Shown here: piece by piece, positions 56,296-64,000 of the stretch
How the letters are laid out: the number at the start of each line of letters is the position of its first letter
Numbering within the stretch: the first letter of the stretch is position 1
NCBI RefSeq assembly: GCF_015910445.1
Contig: NZ_CP048882.1
Location: 6,259,501 to 6,323,500, forward strand
Direction of reading: 5' to 3'
DNA: 64,000 bases
DNA from: Streptomyces bathyalis
GTDB taxonomy: Bacteria > Actinomycetota > Actinomycetes > Streptomycetales > Streptomycetaceae
Position numbers and translations under genes: made by a program
The notes under the pieces: generated by a model
Told to the model about the DNA's origin: nothing
The model's input: the letters and a program-made list of their open reading frames with translations, nothing else
Databases searched by the model: none

Positions 56296-57600
56296 CTAGC
56301 CGAGAGTGGAGGCCGCTCGCCCGCGCTCCGTCTCGGTCTGCGAAGACGAACTCGCCGTGCCGACGCCCTCCGGGGTCCTTGCCGGACCCCCGTTGCCGTC
56401 CGCGTTGCTGCGGGCCGACGCCACGGGCGGCGGCGCGACGGTACGCAGCGCCGCCGTGACGACTCCGGCGGGTTCCGGCCCGGAAGTCCCGGGCAGGGCC
56501 GCGTCGTTGACGTTCGTGTGGTCGACGGGCTGGCGGCGCGAGAGCAGCCAGATGCCGCCGCTGATGGTGAGCGCGAGCGCCGCGACCGTGCCGACGCCCC
56601 AGTCGCCCTGCTGCGCCAGCACCGCGGCGCCCGCGGCGACGAGTGCCGCCGCCGGAAGCGTCAGGCCCCAACCCGCCACCATGCGGGCCGCTGTCGACCA
56701 GCGCACGACGCCGCCCTTGCGGCCGACTCCCGAGCCCATGACGGCGCCGGAGCACACGTGCGTCGTGGAGAGCGAGAAGCCGATGTGGGAGGAGGCGAGG
56801 ATCGTGACCGCGGCCGAGGTCTGCGCCGCGAATCCCTGCGGAGGCTTGATGTCGGTGATGCCCTTGCCCATGGTGCGGATGATCCGCCAGCCGCCCAGAT
56901 ACGTACCGAGGGCGATGGCCAGCCCGGCCGAGACGATCACCCAGGTCGGCGGGTCCGCCTGCGGGGCGATCACGCCGCCGGTGATCAGCGCGAGGGTGAT
57001 GACACCCATGGTCTTCTGCGCGTCGTTGGTGCCGTGCGCGAGGGAGACCAGCGCGGCGGAGGTGATCTGCCCCGCGCGGTAGCCCTTTGCGGTCTGCTGC
57101 TCGTCGGCCTTGCGCGCCGCCCGGTAGGTCAGCCGCGTCGCGAAGAGCGCGGCGAGGCCCGCGACGAGCGGAGCGGCGATGGCCGGGATGAGCACCTTCA
57201 TCACCACGGTGCCGCCGTTGACGGCACCGATGCCGACGGAGGCCACCGTGGCACCGAGGAGGCCGCCCATCAGCGCGTGGGAGGAACTGGACGGAAGCCC
57301 GGCGAGCCAGGTCAGCAGATTCCAGATGATCGCTCCGACCAGCCCGGCGAAGATCACTTCAGGCTGGATACCGGAGCCTTCGTCGATGATTCCCGATGAG
57401 ATGGTCTTGGCCACCTCGATGGAGAGGAACGCTCCAACGAGGTTGAGGACCGCCGACATCGCCACCGCTGTCTTGGGCTTGAGCGCCCCGGTGGAGATGG
57501 TGGTGGCCATGGCGTTGGCCGTGTCGTGGAAGCCGTTCGTAAAGTCGAACACCAAGGCCGTGACGATCACGATCCCGATGAGAAGCGTGATGTGTTCCAT
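56296..57600 (-). CDS. pit: Low-affinity inorganic phosphate transporter (Pit/PHO4 family)
   Basis: The protein is 434 residues with ten or so membrane helices. Pit marks are FDFTNGFHDTANAMATTIST near the start and LVSLAHGTNDAQKTMGVITL in the second half, the two inverted repeats of this family. The last 70 residues or so are a Pro/Ala/Ser-rich cytosolic tail. It moves metal-phosphate with protons. GGTGA precedes ATG 57600. PHO-box repeats lie upstream, so phosphate control through PhoP is likely. Confidence 0.95.
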   Translation of the reverse strand: MEHITLLIGIVIVTALVFDFTNGFHDTANAMATTISTGALKPKTAVAMSAVLNLVGAFLSIEVAKTISSGIIDEGSGIQPEVIFAGLVGAIIWNLLTWLAGLPSSSSHALMGGLLGATVASVGIGAVNGGTVVMKVLIPAIAAPLVAGLAALFATRLTYRAARKADEQQTAKGYRAGQITSAALVSLAHGTNDAQKTMGVITLALITGGVIAPQADPPTWVIVSAGLAIALGTYLGGWRIIRTMGKGITDIKPPQGFAAQTSAAVTILASSHIGFSLSTTHVCSGAVMGSGVGRKGGVVRWSTAARMVAGWGLTLPAAALVAAGAAVLAQQGDWGVGTVAALALTISGGIWLLSRRQPVDHTNVNDAALPGTSGPEPAGVVTAALRTVAPPPVASARSNADGNGGPARTPEGVGTASSSSQTETERGRAASTLG

Positions 57601-57636
57601 TCACCCAGGCACAATCAGCTCGATGGTTGATGTCCA

Positions 57637-57673
57637 GATGAACGTAGGGAGAACGGGTGAACAGAAGGTGAAC
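57637..57673 (-). promoter_or_regulatory. PHO box upstream of pit
   Basis: On the minus strand GTTCACCTTCT is followed at once by GTTCACCCGTT (starts 57673 and 57662), two 11-base direct repeats of the PhoP-binding type. A third, GTTCATCTGGA, starts at 57643, out of the 11-base register by eight bases. The repeats lie 37-73 bases before the start codon, overlapping the likely promoter. Confidence 0.8.
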
Positions 57674-57820
57674 TGCGGCGGGCTTCAGGGTGTCACTCCG
57701 CGGGGTCTGTTGTGAGCGGCGTCACACATCCGTCCCGCCGGTACCTTCGCTCTCTTCAACGGCTGCGGCACGGCCCGGCGGCGGCGCACGCGAAGAACCG
57801 CATCAGAGGAGGAACGAGCC

Positions 57821-58480
57821 GTGGAATCGGCTGAACTGCTCGGCGCCTGGCGGGAGTTGGTGCACACCGCCCGGCGCACGACCGCCGAAGGACTCGTCGT
57901 GGGAACCTCCGGCAACCTCTCCGTGCGAGTGGGGGACACGGTACTCGTGACCCCGAGCGGTCTCTCCTATGAACGTCTCGGCGACGCCGAGTGGTGCGCC
58001 GTTGACCTCGAAGGGCGGCGCACCGCCGGGAGCCTGTCACCGACGAGCGAACTCCCCATGCACCTGGCCGTCTACCGGCACACCGGTGCCCGCGCGGTGG
58101 TGCACACGCACGCCGTGCACGCCACCGCCGTCTCCACCCTCGTGCGCGAAGTACCAGCCGTTCACTACATCACGGCCGAACTGGGCGGCCCCGTACGCGT
58201 CGCGCCGTACGCCACGTTCGGCAGCGACGAACTCGCCGCACACATGCTCACCGCGCTCGACGGCCGCAACGCCTGTCTGCTGCAGAACCACGGCACCGTC
58301 GCGTACGGCGAGAACCTCGTCCAGGCGTACGACCGCACCGCCCAGCTGGAGTGGATGTGCCGCGTCTGGCTGGCTGCCTCCTCGGTGCCCGGACGCACGC
58401 CCTCCCTGATTCCGGACGACGAACTCGCCCGTGTGGAGGAGAAGTTCAGGGGATACGGGCAGCGGCCCGCCGCGCAGTGA
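57821..58480 (+). CDS. Class II aldolase/adducin-family protein (fuculose-phosphate-aldolase-like)
   Basis: This is a 219-residue zinc aldolase. LVVGTSGNLSVRVGDTVLVT and PSGLSYERLG bind phosphate in this family. The acid is in LSPTSELPMHLAVY, the zinc His pair is in VVHTHAVHATAVST and the third His is in LLQNHGTVAYGENL. It would cleave a sugar phosphate such as fuculose 1-phosphate or a relative. GTG 57821 has AGAGGAGG upstream. It is divergent from pit with 220 bases between. Confidence 0.92.
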   Translation: MESAELLGAWRELVHTARRTTAEGLVVGTSGNLSVRVGDTVLVTPSGLSYERLGDAEWCAVDLEGRRTAGSLSPTSELPMHLAVYRHTGARAVVHTHAVHATAVSTLVREVPAVHYITAELGGPVRVAPYATFGSDELAAHMLTALDGRNACLLQNHGTVAYGENLVQAYDRTAQLEWMCRVWLAASSVPGRTPSLIPDDELARVEEKFRGYGQRPAAQ

Positions 58481-58620
58481 ACAGCATGTCCGCGGCACCC
58501 GGACGGCGTGCTGGGAGGTACCCGCGGACGGAGCCCGCGGGGAGGGCCCCGGCGGGGAGTTCACCCGGGCGGCAACCGCAGGACTGGTCTCGTGGCCGCT
58601 CCGTCACCGACACTGGCGCA

Positions 58621-59877
58621 ATGCGTCTGCGCAACGCGGCCCTTGCCGCCACCTCAGTGACGGTCGCCGGTGTCGCGGCACTGGCCGCCGGACGGTACGC
58701 CGCCGACGCGGCGCTGCGGCCCGCGCGTCCCGGTAAGGCGGCGGCGGGCGGGCAGCTTCCCGCGGGGTTCGGCGGACCTCCGCTGACCGTGCACGAGGTC
58801 GGCGACGGTCGCGTCTCCCTCACCCGCTCCCTGACCGCGCAGCTTCCGGGCGTCTACGGGCTGGTCGGGCGGGACTGTCACGCGGTCGTCGGATCCGTAA
58901 TGGACGGGGAGCCCTCCAAGGCCCCCGCCGACACCGTCGTGCGCCGTCTGGAGCGGGTCGGCCGCGGTGAGCTCAAGCCCGGTACCAAGGTGTGGTTCAC
59001 CCCGCAGCTGTACACGGACGATTCCGACGCGGGCCCGGACGACGCTTCCGGCATCGACGGCGCCCTCTCCCGCACCGCGGTCCAGGTGCCCGGTGAACTC
59101 GGCCCGCTGCCGGCCTGGTTCATGCCCGGTGAGCGCGACACCTGGATCATCACGCTGCACGGGCTCGGCGCGACCCCGGCCCAGGCGCTGCCCCTGCTCC
59201 CCTTCTACGCCGGCCTCAAGCTCCCCGTGCTCGGCCTGGCCTACCGCGGCGACGAGGGGGCACCTCCGCCGCCCGACGGCGTACGCCATCTCGGCGGCAC
59301 CGAATGGCGGGACGCCGAGGCGGCGATCGCCTACGCGGTACGCAGCGGAGCCACCCGGGTCGTCCTGCACGGCTGGTCCGCCGGGGCCTCCATGGCGATG
59401 CGCGCGGCGGACGAGTTGAGCGGCCACCGCTCCGGTCCGGCCGCTGACGCGGGCCACGGCGGCGGTGCCGCGGATGACGGCGGCGTGGACCCCGACGCCG
59501 TCGGCAGGGTCGCCGGCCTCGTGCTCGACTCGCCCGTACTGGACTGGTGGGCGACCGTGCGCGCGCTCGCGGCGTCCCGGCACACCCCGCGGGCGCTGCT
59601 GCCGCTGGCCCAGCGGGCCGCTCAAGGACGAGCACGTGTCGAGTCGGAACGCCTGCGGCAGATCGTGGACCCGGCCGCACTGGAGGTCCCTGCGCTGGTG
59701 CTGCACGGACCCGACGACACCGTCGCCTCCTGGCAGCGCTCGAAGGAACTCGCCGACACCCGCGGGGAGTTGGTCCGCCTCCAGACGGTTCCCAACGCGC
59801 CGCACGCGGCCATGTGGAACGCCGACCCGGAGGCGTACGAGGAGCGGCTGCGCCAGTTCCTGACGCCGCTGATGTAG
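58621..59877 (+). CDS. Alpha/beta hydrolase, probably membrane-anchored or exported
   Basis: The protein has 418 residues. The N-terminal helix (LAATSVTVAGVAALAAGRYA) is a signal or anchor. The hydrolase core has TLHGLGATPAQAL as oxyanion loop, the nucleophile S253 in VVLHGWSAGASMAM, the Asp in VLHGPDDTVASW and the His in VPNAPHAAMW. An insert of low complexity (about 265-300, rich in Gly and Asp) follows the nucleophile helix. Substrate unknown. ATG 58621 is preferred, because GACACT at 58609-58614 lies exactly six bases before it and no ribosome binding site is present. Confidence 0.9.
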   Translation: MRLRNAALAATSVTVAGVAALAAGRYAADAALRPARPGKAAAGGQLPAGFGGPPLTVHEVGDGRVSLTRSLTAQLPGVYGLVGRDCHAVVGSVMDGEPSKAPADTVVRRLERVGRGELKPGTKVWFTPQLYTDDSDAGPDDASGIDGALSRTAVQVPGELGPLPAWFMPGERDTWIITLHGLGATPAQALPLLPFYAGLKLPVLGLAYRGDEGAPPPPDGVRHLGGTEWRDAEAAIAYAVRSGATRVVLHGWSAGASMAMRAADELSGHRSGPAADAGHGGGAADDGGVDPDAVGRVAGLVLDSPVLDWWATVRALAASRHTPRALLPLAQRAAQGRARVESERLRQIVDPAALEVPALVLHGPDDTVASWQRSKELADTRGELVRLQTVPNAPHAAMWNADPEAYEERLRQFLTPLM

Positions 59878-60127
59878 TCCGGCCGAGGGCGGCGCGGGAC
59901 CCGCGCGACGACGAGGCGCGGGAGCCGGCGGAACCCCCGTGGAGGAGACGCCGGAGAGGCAGGCGCTCAGTCGCACCCGCACCGCCGCGACGAGCGGAGC
60001 GGAGCCGCCCGCTTTCGCCCCTCAAATGGGCATCGCTGCACGGAAATCCGCCCCGTGACGGCAAGCGGATTCGGCCATTCCGGGGCCCCGTTTGGGGTTT
60101 GCGCCGCAGACCGTGAAGACTGCTCCT

Positions 60128-61573
60128 GTGACGCCGTCCCGTACCCCGCGAGACAACCCGCTCCGCCTCGTCCCCACGCGGCCGATCGCCGCCGCCAGGC
60201 GCACCGTGACAGCCCGCCGCCGGCGCCCGTCCCCGCCGCCGCCCGAAGGGCTGCCGCCCCGCGAGCAGCTGGCCCGGCAGGCAAGAGCCGCGCTCGCCGA
60301 CGCCGTCGTGCTCGCCCGCTGGGCCGAGCGGAACGAGGCGCTCCCCGGCAGCGGCCCGGAACGCGAACGGGCCGCCGCCGCACTGCGCATGTCCGCCGAG
60401 GACGTACGCACCCACTGGGACCGCGCACGCCTCGCCGGGCTCATCGAGCTGCACGGCGGCACCGCGCGGCCCGGGTGGCGGCTGCGCGCCTGGGAGCGTG
60501 ACGACAGCGCGGTGCTGCGTGGCTGGATGGCGCTCTTCGACGCATGGTCACTGGCCTATCCCGCGCCGACGCCCGCGGACCCCGCGCTCGTCGCCGAAGT
60601 GGTGGAGGCCGCGCCCCAGTTGCTATCGGTCATGCATCTGACCGCCGGGCCCGTCACCTTCCCCGCCCTGCACGACCTGCTGGCCCAGCGCGTGGCCGAA
60701 CTGCGCGCCGAACGTGACGCCGTCGATGAGGCCTCCTCCCCGGAGGCCGGTGGCGCCGCCGTCACGGACCAGGCCGAACAGGTGCTCCTGCCCGCCCTGC
60801 TCGACTGGGCGCTCGACGGTTTCGCCGCCGTGGGAGCACTGACCCGGTGCACCGATGCCAAGGTGTCCTCCGAACCGCAGGGAACGGAAGGGGAGACGGG
60901 CGTACGTCAGGGCTCGGCGGTGCTCACACCCCTCGGCAACTGGGCCGTGTGGACCAAGCTCGAACAGATCTGTGTCGCCGCCCAGAGCCCCGCCGGGAAC
61001 ATCGAGCAGTCCGCCCAGGACATGCTGCGCGGCTGCGCACGGCTCACGCCCGGCCCGGCGCGCGACGAGTACCGCGCCTGGATCGCCGCCCGCTCCAACG
61101 GCGCAGCCGTCACCGAACTCCTGGCGGCTGCCCGCGGCGACGACGCCCTCATCCGCGGCCTGGCCTTCGAGGCCCTGCGCGTCATCGGTGCCCCCGCCGA
61201 GGAGGCCGTACGGGAAGGACTGCAGGAGCCGACCCTGCGCCCCTACGCACTGCTCTGGCTCGCCGAGCTCGACGGGGCCGACCCCGAGGACCTCGCCGGA
61301 GGCGCCCCGGGCGTGCTCAGCCGTCAGGAGGCGACGTGGCTGTGGGTCGACACCGCGGCAGCGGTCACCGACCACGGCGAACAGCGGCTGCTCGTGGACC
61401 ACTTGGAGACGGCCGTGCAGGGCACGGTGCCGAAGCTGCTGGAGGAGGTACGCGCGGTCGGGCATCCGCGCACCGTGCAGGTGCTGGTCGCCCTCGCGGC
61501 GGCACACCCCGACCCCGCTCTCGCCAAGGCGGTGCGCCGCGCGGCCTTCCAGGTGCACACCGGCGGAGTCTGA
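60128..61573 (+). CDS. Unknown protein, paralogue of the gene at 13291
   Basis: The protein is about 481 residues. The first 45 are basic (Arg/Pro-rich) and probably disordered, then helices follow (REQLARQARAALADAVVLAR, VRTHWDRARLAGLIELHGG). The C-terminal half aligns by eye with the protein at 13291-14862: LTPLGNWAVW, WIAARSNGAAVTELLAAARG, EATWLWVDTAAAV and AAHPDPALAKAVRRAAFQV. No family known to me. GTG 60128 is preferred: AAGACT at 60116-60121, six bases before it, and TTGGGG at 60092-60097 suggest a leaderless start. The 250 bases before it (59878-60127) hold no other feature. Confidence 0.87.
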   Translation: MTPSRTPRDNPLRLVPTRPIAAARRTVTARRRRPSPPPPEGLPPREQLARQARAALADAVVLARWAERNEALPGSGPERERAAAALRMSAEDVRTHWDRARLAGLIELHGGTARPGWRLRAWERDDSAVLRGWMALFDAWSLAYPAPTPADPALVAEVVEAAPQLLSVMHLTAGPVTFPALHDLLAQRVAELRAERDAVDEASSPEAGGAAVTDQAEQVLLPALLDWALDGFAAVGALTRCTDAKVSSEPQGTEGETGVRQGSAVLTPLGNWAVWTKLEQICVAAQSPAGNIEQSAQDMLRGCARLTPGPARDEYRAWIAARSNGAAVTELLAAARGDDALIRGLAFEALRVIGAPAEEAVREGLQEPTLRPYALLWLAELDGADPEDLAGGAPGVLSRQEATWLWVDTAAAVTDHGEQRLLVDHLETAVQGTVPKLLEEVRAVGHPRTVQVLVALAAAHPDPALAKAVRRAAFQVHTGGV

Positions 61574-61577
61574 CGGA

Positions 61578-61599
61578 ACGGGCCGTGTGGCTGGCCCGT
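61578..61599. terminator. Hairpin between convergent genes
   Basis: ACGGGCC at 61578-61584 pairs perfectly with GGCCCGT at 61593-61599 over an 8-base loop. It occupies the 33 bases between the unknown gene and the convergent VOC gene. No T-tract. Confidence 0.7.
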
Positions 61600-61606
61600 C
61601 AGATGC

Positions 61607-62008
61607 TCAACCGCCCAGCGCGGGCGCGTAGGTGCCGAAGCTCCACACGTTGCCCTCGAGGTCACGCGCCAGATAGTCCCGCGAGCCGTAGTCCTGGTCG
61701 ACGGGCTCCATGAGGATCTCCGCACCCGCCTCGCGCGCACGCGTGCAGTGCGCGTCCACGTCCTGGACCACGACGTAGATCCCCACCGTGCCCGCTCCGC
61801 GCATCGCCTCGGAGAAGACGCCCTCCCTGCCCTTGGTGCCGACCATCACGGCACCGTTGCCGTAGGACATCTCGGCGTGCATCACGCTCCCGTCGTCCGC
61901 CTCGTACACCGCAACGCGTCTGAAGCCGAACGCCTCCTCCAGCTGCGCGATGGCGGCCTTGGCGTCCTTGTAGAGCAGCGTCGGGTACAGCGTGGGTGCG
62001 TCGGACAT
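61607..62008 (-). CDS. VOC-family protein (PhnB/glyoxalase-like)
   Basis: This protein has 133 residues and one VOC module pair. It reads TLYPTLLYKDAKAAIAQLEE, then AFGFRRVAVYEADDGSVMHA, followed by IYVVVQDVDAHCTRAREAGA and RDYLARDLEGNVWSFGTY. YPTLLYKDAKAAI and the end WSFGTY match the PhnB-like subgroup. The function is unknown. ATG 62008 has GGAAGGCGAG upstream. It is divergent from the ABC-F leader. Confidence 0.9.
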   Translation of the reverse strand: MSDAPTLYPTLLYKDAKAAIAQLEEAFGFRRVAVYEADDGSVMHAEMSYGNGAVMVGTKGREGVFSEAMRGAGTVGIYVVVQDVDAHCTRAREAGAEILMEPVDQDYGSRDYLARDLEGNVWSFGTYAPALGG

Positions 62009-62129
62009 GCCACTCGCCTTCCTTCGGGCGGACAGAGGCCGGAACACCTCCGGCTGAGCCGAAGTGTGGCACCGGTCACGGACACCGGCGCGGGGAAGCC
62101 ACGCGGGGAAAGCAGTTGCGCCGCGCCGC

Positions 62130-62135
62130 TAGACT
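62130..62135 (+). promoter_or_regulatory. -10 box of the ABC-F leader transcript
   Basis: TAGACT at 62130-62135 lies exactly six bases before an ATG at 62142, so the transcript probably begins with the leader start codon. No convincing -35 was found. Confidence 0.55.
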
Positions 62136-62141
62136 GGCGAC

Positions 62142-62165
62142 ATGGCTACTCACCCGATGCATTAG
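62142..62165 (+). CDS. Seven-codon leader peptide upstream of the ABC-F gene
   Basis: ATG GCT ACT CAC CCG ATG CAT TAG codes for MATHPMH. The frame is too short to be called by size, but its ATG is in the leaderless position after a -10 box, and it is followed three bases later by a hairpin and 61 bases later by the ABC-F GTG. A short leader, hairpin and ABC-F gene is the set seen in ribosome-mediated control of antibiotic-resistance ABC-F genes. Confidence 0.5.
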   Translation: MATHPMH

Positions 62166-62168
62166 CGC

Positions 62169-62202
62169 CGTACGTACGCCGCCGTCCCCGTCCGTACGTA
62201 CG
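62169..62202 (+). promoter_or_regulatory. Hairpin between leader peptide and ABC-F gene
   Basis: CGTACGTACG occurs at 62169-62178 and again at 62193-62202. The motif is its own reverse complement, so the two copies pair over a 14-base loop. The left arm begins three bases after the leader stop, so a ribosome at the end of the leader would cover it. No T-tract follows. GGAG for the ABC-F start lies at 62217-62220. Confidence 0.6.
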
Positions 62203-62226
62203 CCCTGACCCTGCCTGGAGTAGTCC

Positions 62227-63825
<1,599 letters not shown>

Positions 63826-63887
63826 CCGTCCCCGACGCTCCTTGATCAATCTCCGCTGGATCATTCGGCCGACGCTTGATCCTTCAT

Positions 63888-64000
63888 ATGAGTGAGAGCG
63901 GCTCGTATCCCGGCGTGCTCGCCCGGCCGGCTCACGCACATGTGGCAGGCATCCCGGGCTCCCGCCCCGTGACGAAGATCTCCCTCGCTGACCTGGAGCT
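63888..64000 (+). CDS. Start of an unidentified gene cut by the window end
   Basis: From ATG 63888 a frame stays open to the window end (37 codons, MSESGSYPGVLARPAHAHVA, then GIPGSRPVTKISLADLE). No family can be named from this. TTGATC-type motifs recur at about 63842, 63858 and 63876 just upstream (TTGATCA, TGGATCA, TTGATCC) and may be regulatory. There is no ribosome binding site, so the start is uncertain. Confidence 0.4.
   Translation, partial: MSESGSYPGVLARPAHAHVAGIPGSRPVTKISLADLE

Overview
The window looks like chromosomal core sequence of a streptomycete or a close actinobacterial relative. It is very GC-rich throughout. Many genes start with GTG, neighbouring genes overlap as ATGA, GTGA or TGATG, and several genes lack a Shine-Dalgarno sequence but carry a -10-like hexamer 6-9 bases before the start codon. 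The gene families (SUF operon with a Rieske gene, TerD, ectABCD, EACC1, aerobic cob cluster) point the same way. I see no insertion sequence, prophage, CRISPR array, tRNA or rRNA.

Layout. 1-4844: iron-sulfur assembly operon sufB(partial)-D-Rieske-C-S-U-T. 4892-7356: a VOC protein whose start lies in a palindrome, an SMR efflux pump with its TetR regulator behind two operators, and dapD (lysine and peptidoglycan). 7498-14862: a membrane PP2C/SpoIIE phosphatase, a nuclease-like unknown, an EI24/CysZ-like membrane protein, a secreted endo/exonuclease and a large unknown protein. 14923-17189: a two-gene EACC1 plus caspase-TM-phytase-like module, the best candidate here for a poorly described system. 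17336-24342: crotonase, succinate-semialdehyde dehydrogenase, double-TerD protein overlapped by an EamA exporter, TetR regulator, Tat-exported NodB deacetylase, GlsB-like protein.

24409-32352 carries a split uronate/glucarate catabolic set: uronate dehydrogenase, 5-dehydro-4-deoxyglucarate dehydratase, an unknown barrel-like protein, an AhpD-like protein, and farther on an IclR regulator divergent from a 2-oxoglutarate-semialdehyde-type dehydrogenase. Together these would take a uronate to 2-oxoglutarate. 32455-36899: a DUF1989 protein and ectD-C-B-A (written right to left; transcribed A to D) for ectoine and hydroxyectoine. 37336-45523: amidohydrolase, amidase, then a malonate set (GntR regulator, MatC-type carrier, MatB ligase, and a fused carboxyltransferase where malonyl-CoA decarboxylase might be expected).

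45630-55761 is one long minus-strand cobalamin operon (cobD-cobQ-[cobN scar]-chlID-cobO-cobB-cobE-cbiX-cobC) behind a clear cobalamin riboswitch. Where cobN would be expected there is only a 94-codon frame with a CobN-like start, coupled by ATGA at both ends. 55860-57673: a textbook intrinsic terminator, a small membrane protein and a Pit phosphate transporter with PHO-box repeats. 57821-64000: class II aldolase, alpha/beta hydrolase, a paralogue of the unknown gene at 13291, a VOC protein, and an ABC-F ATPase preceded by a seven-codon leader peptide and a hairpin.

All assignments come from reading motifs and context. No database search was possible, and comparisons with other streptomycetes are from memory.
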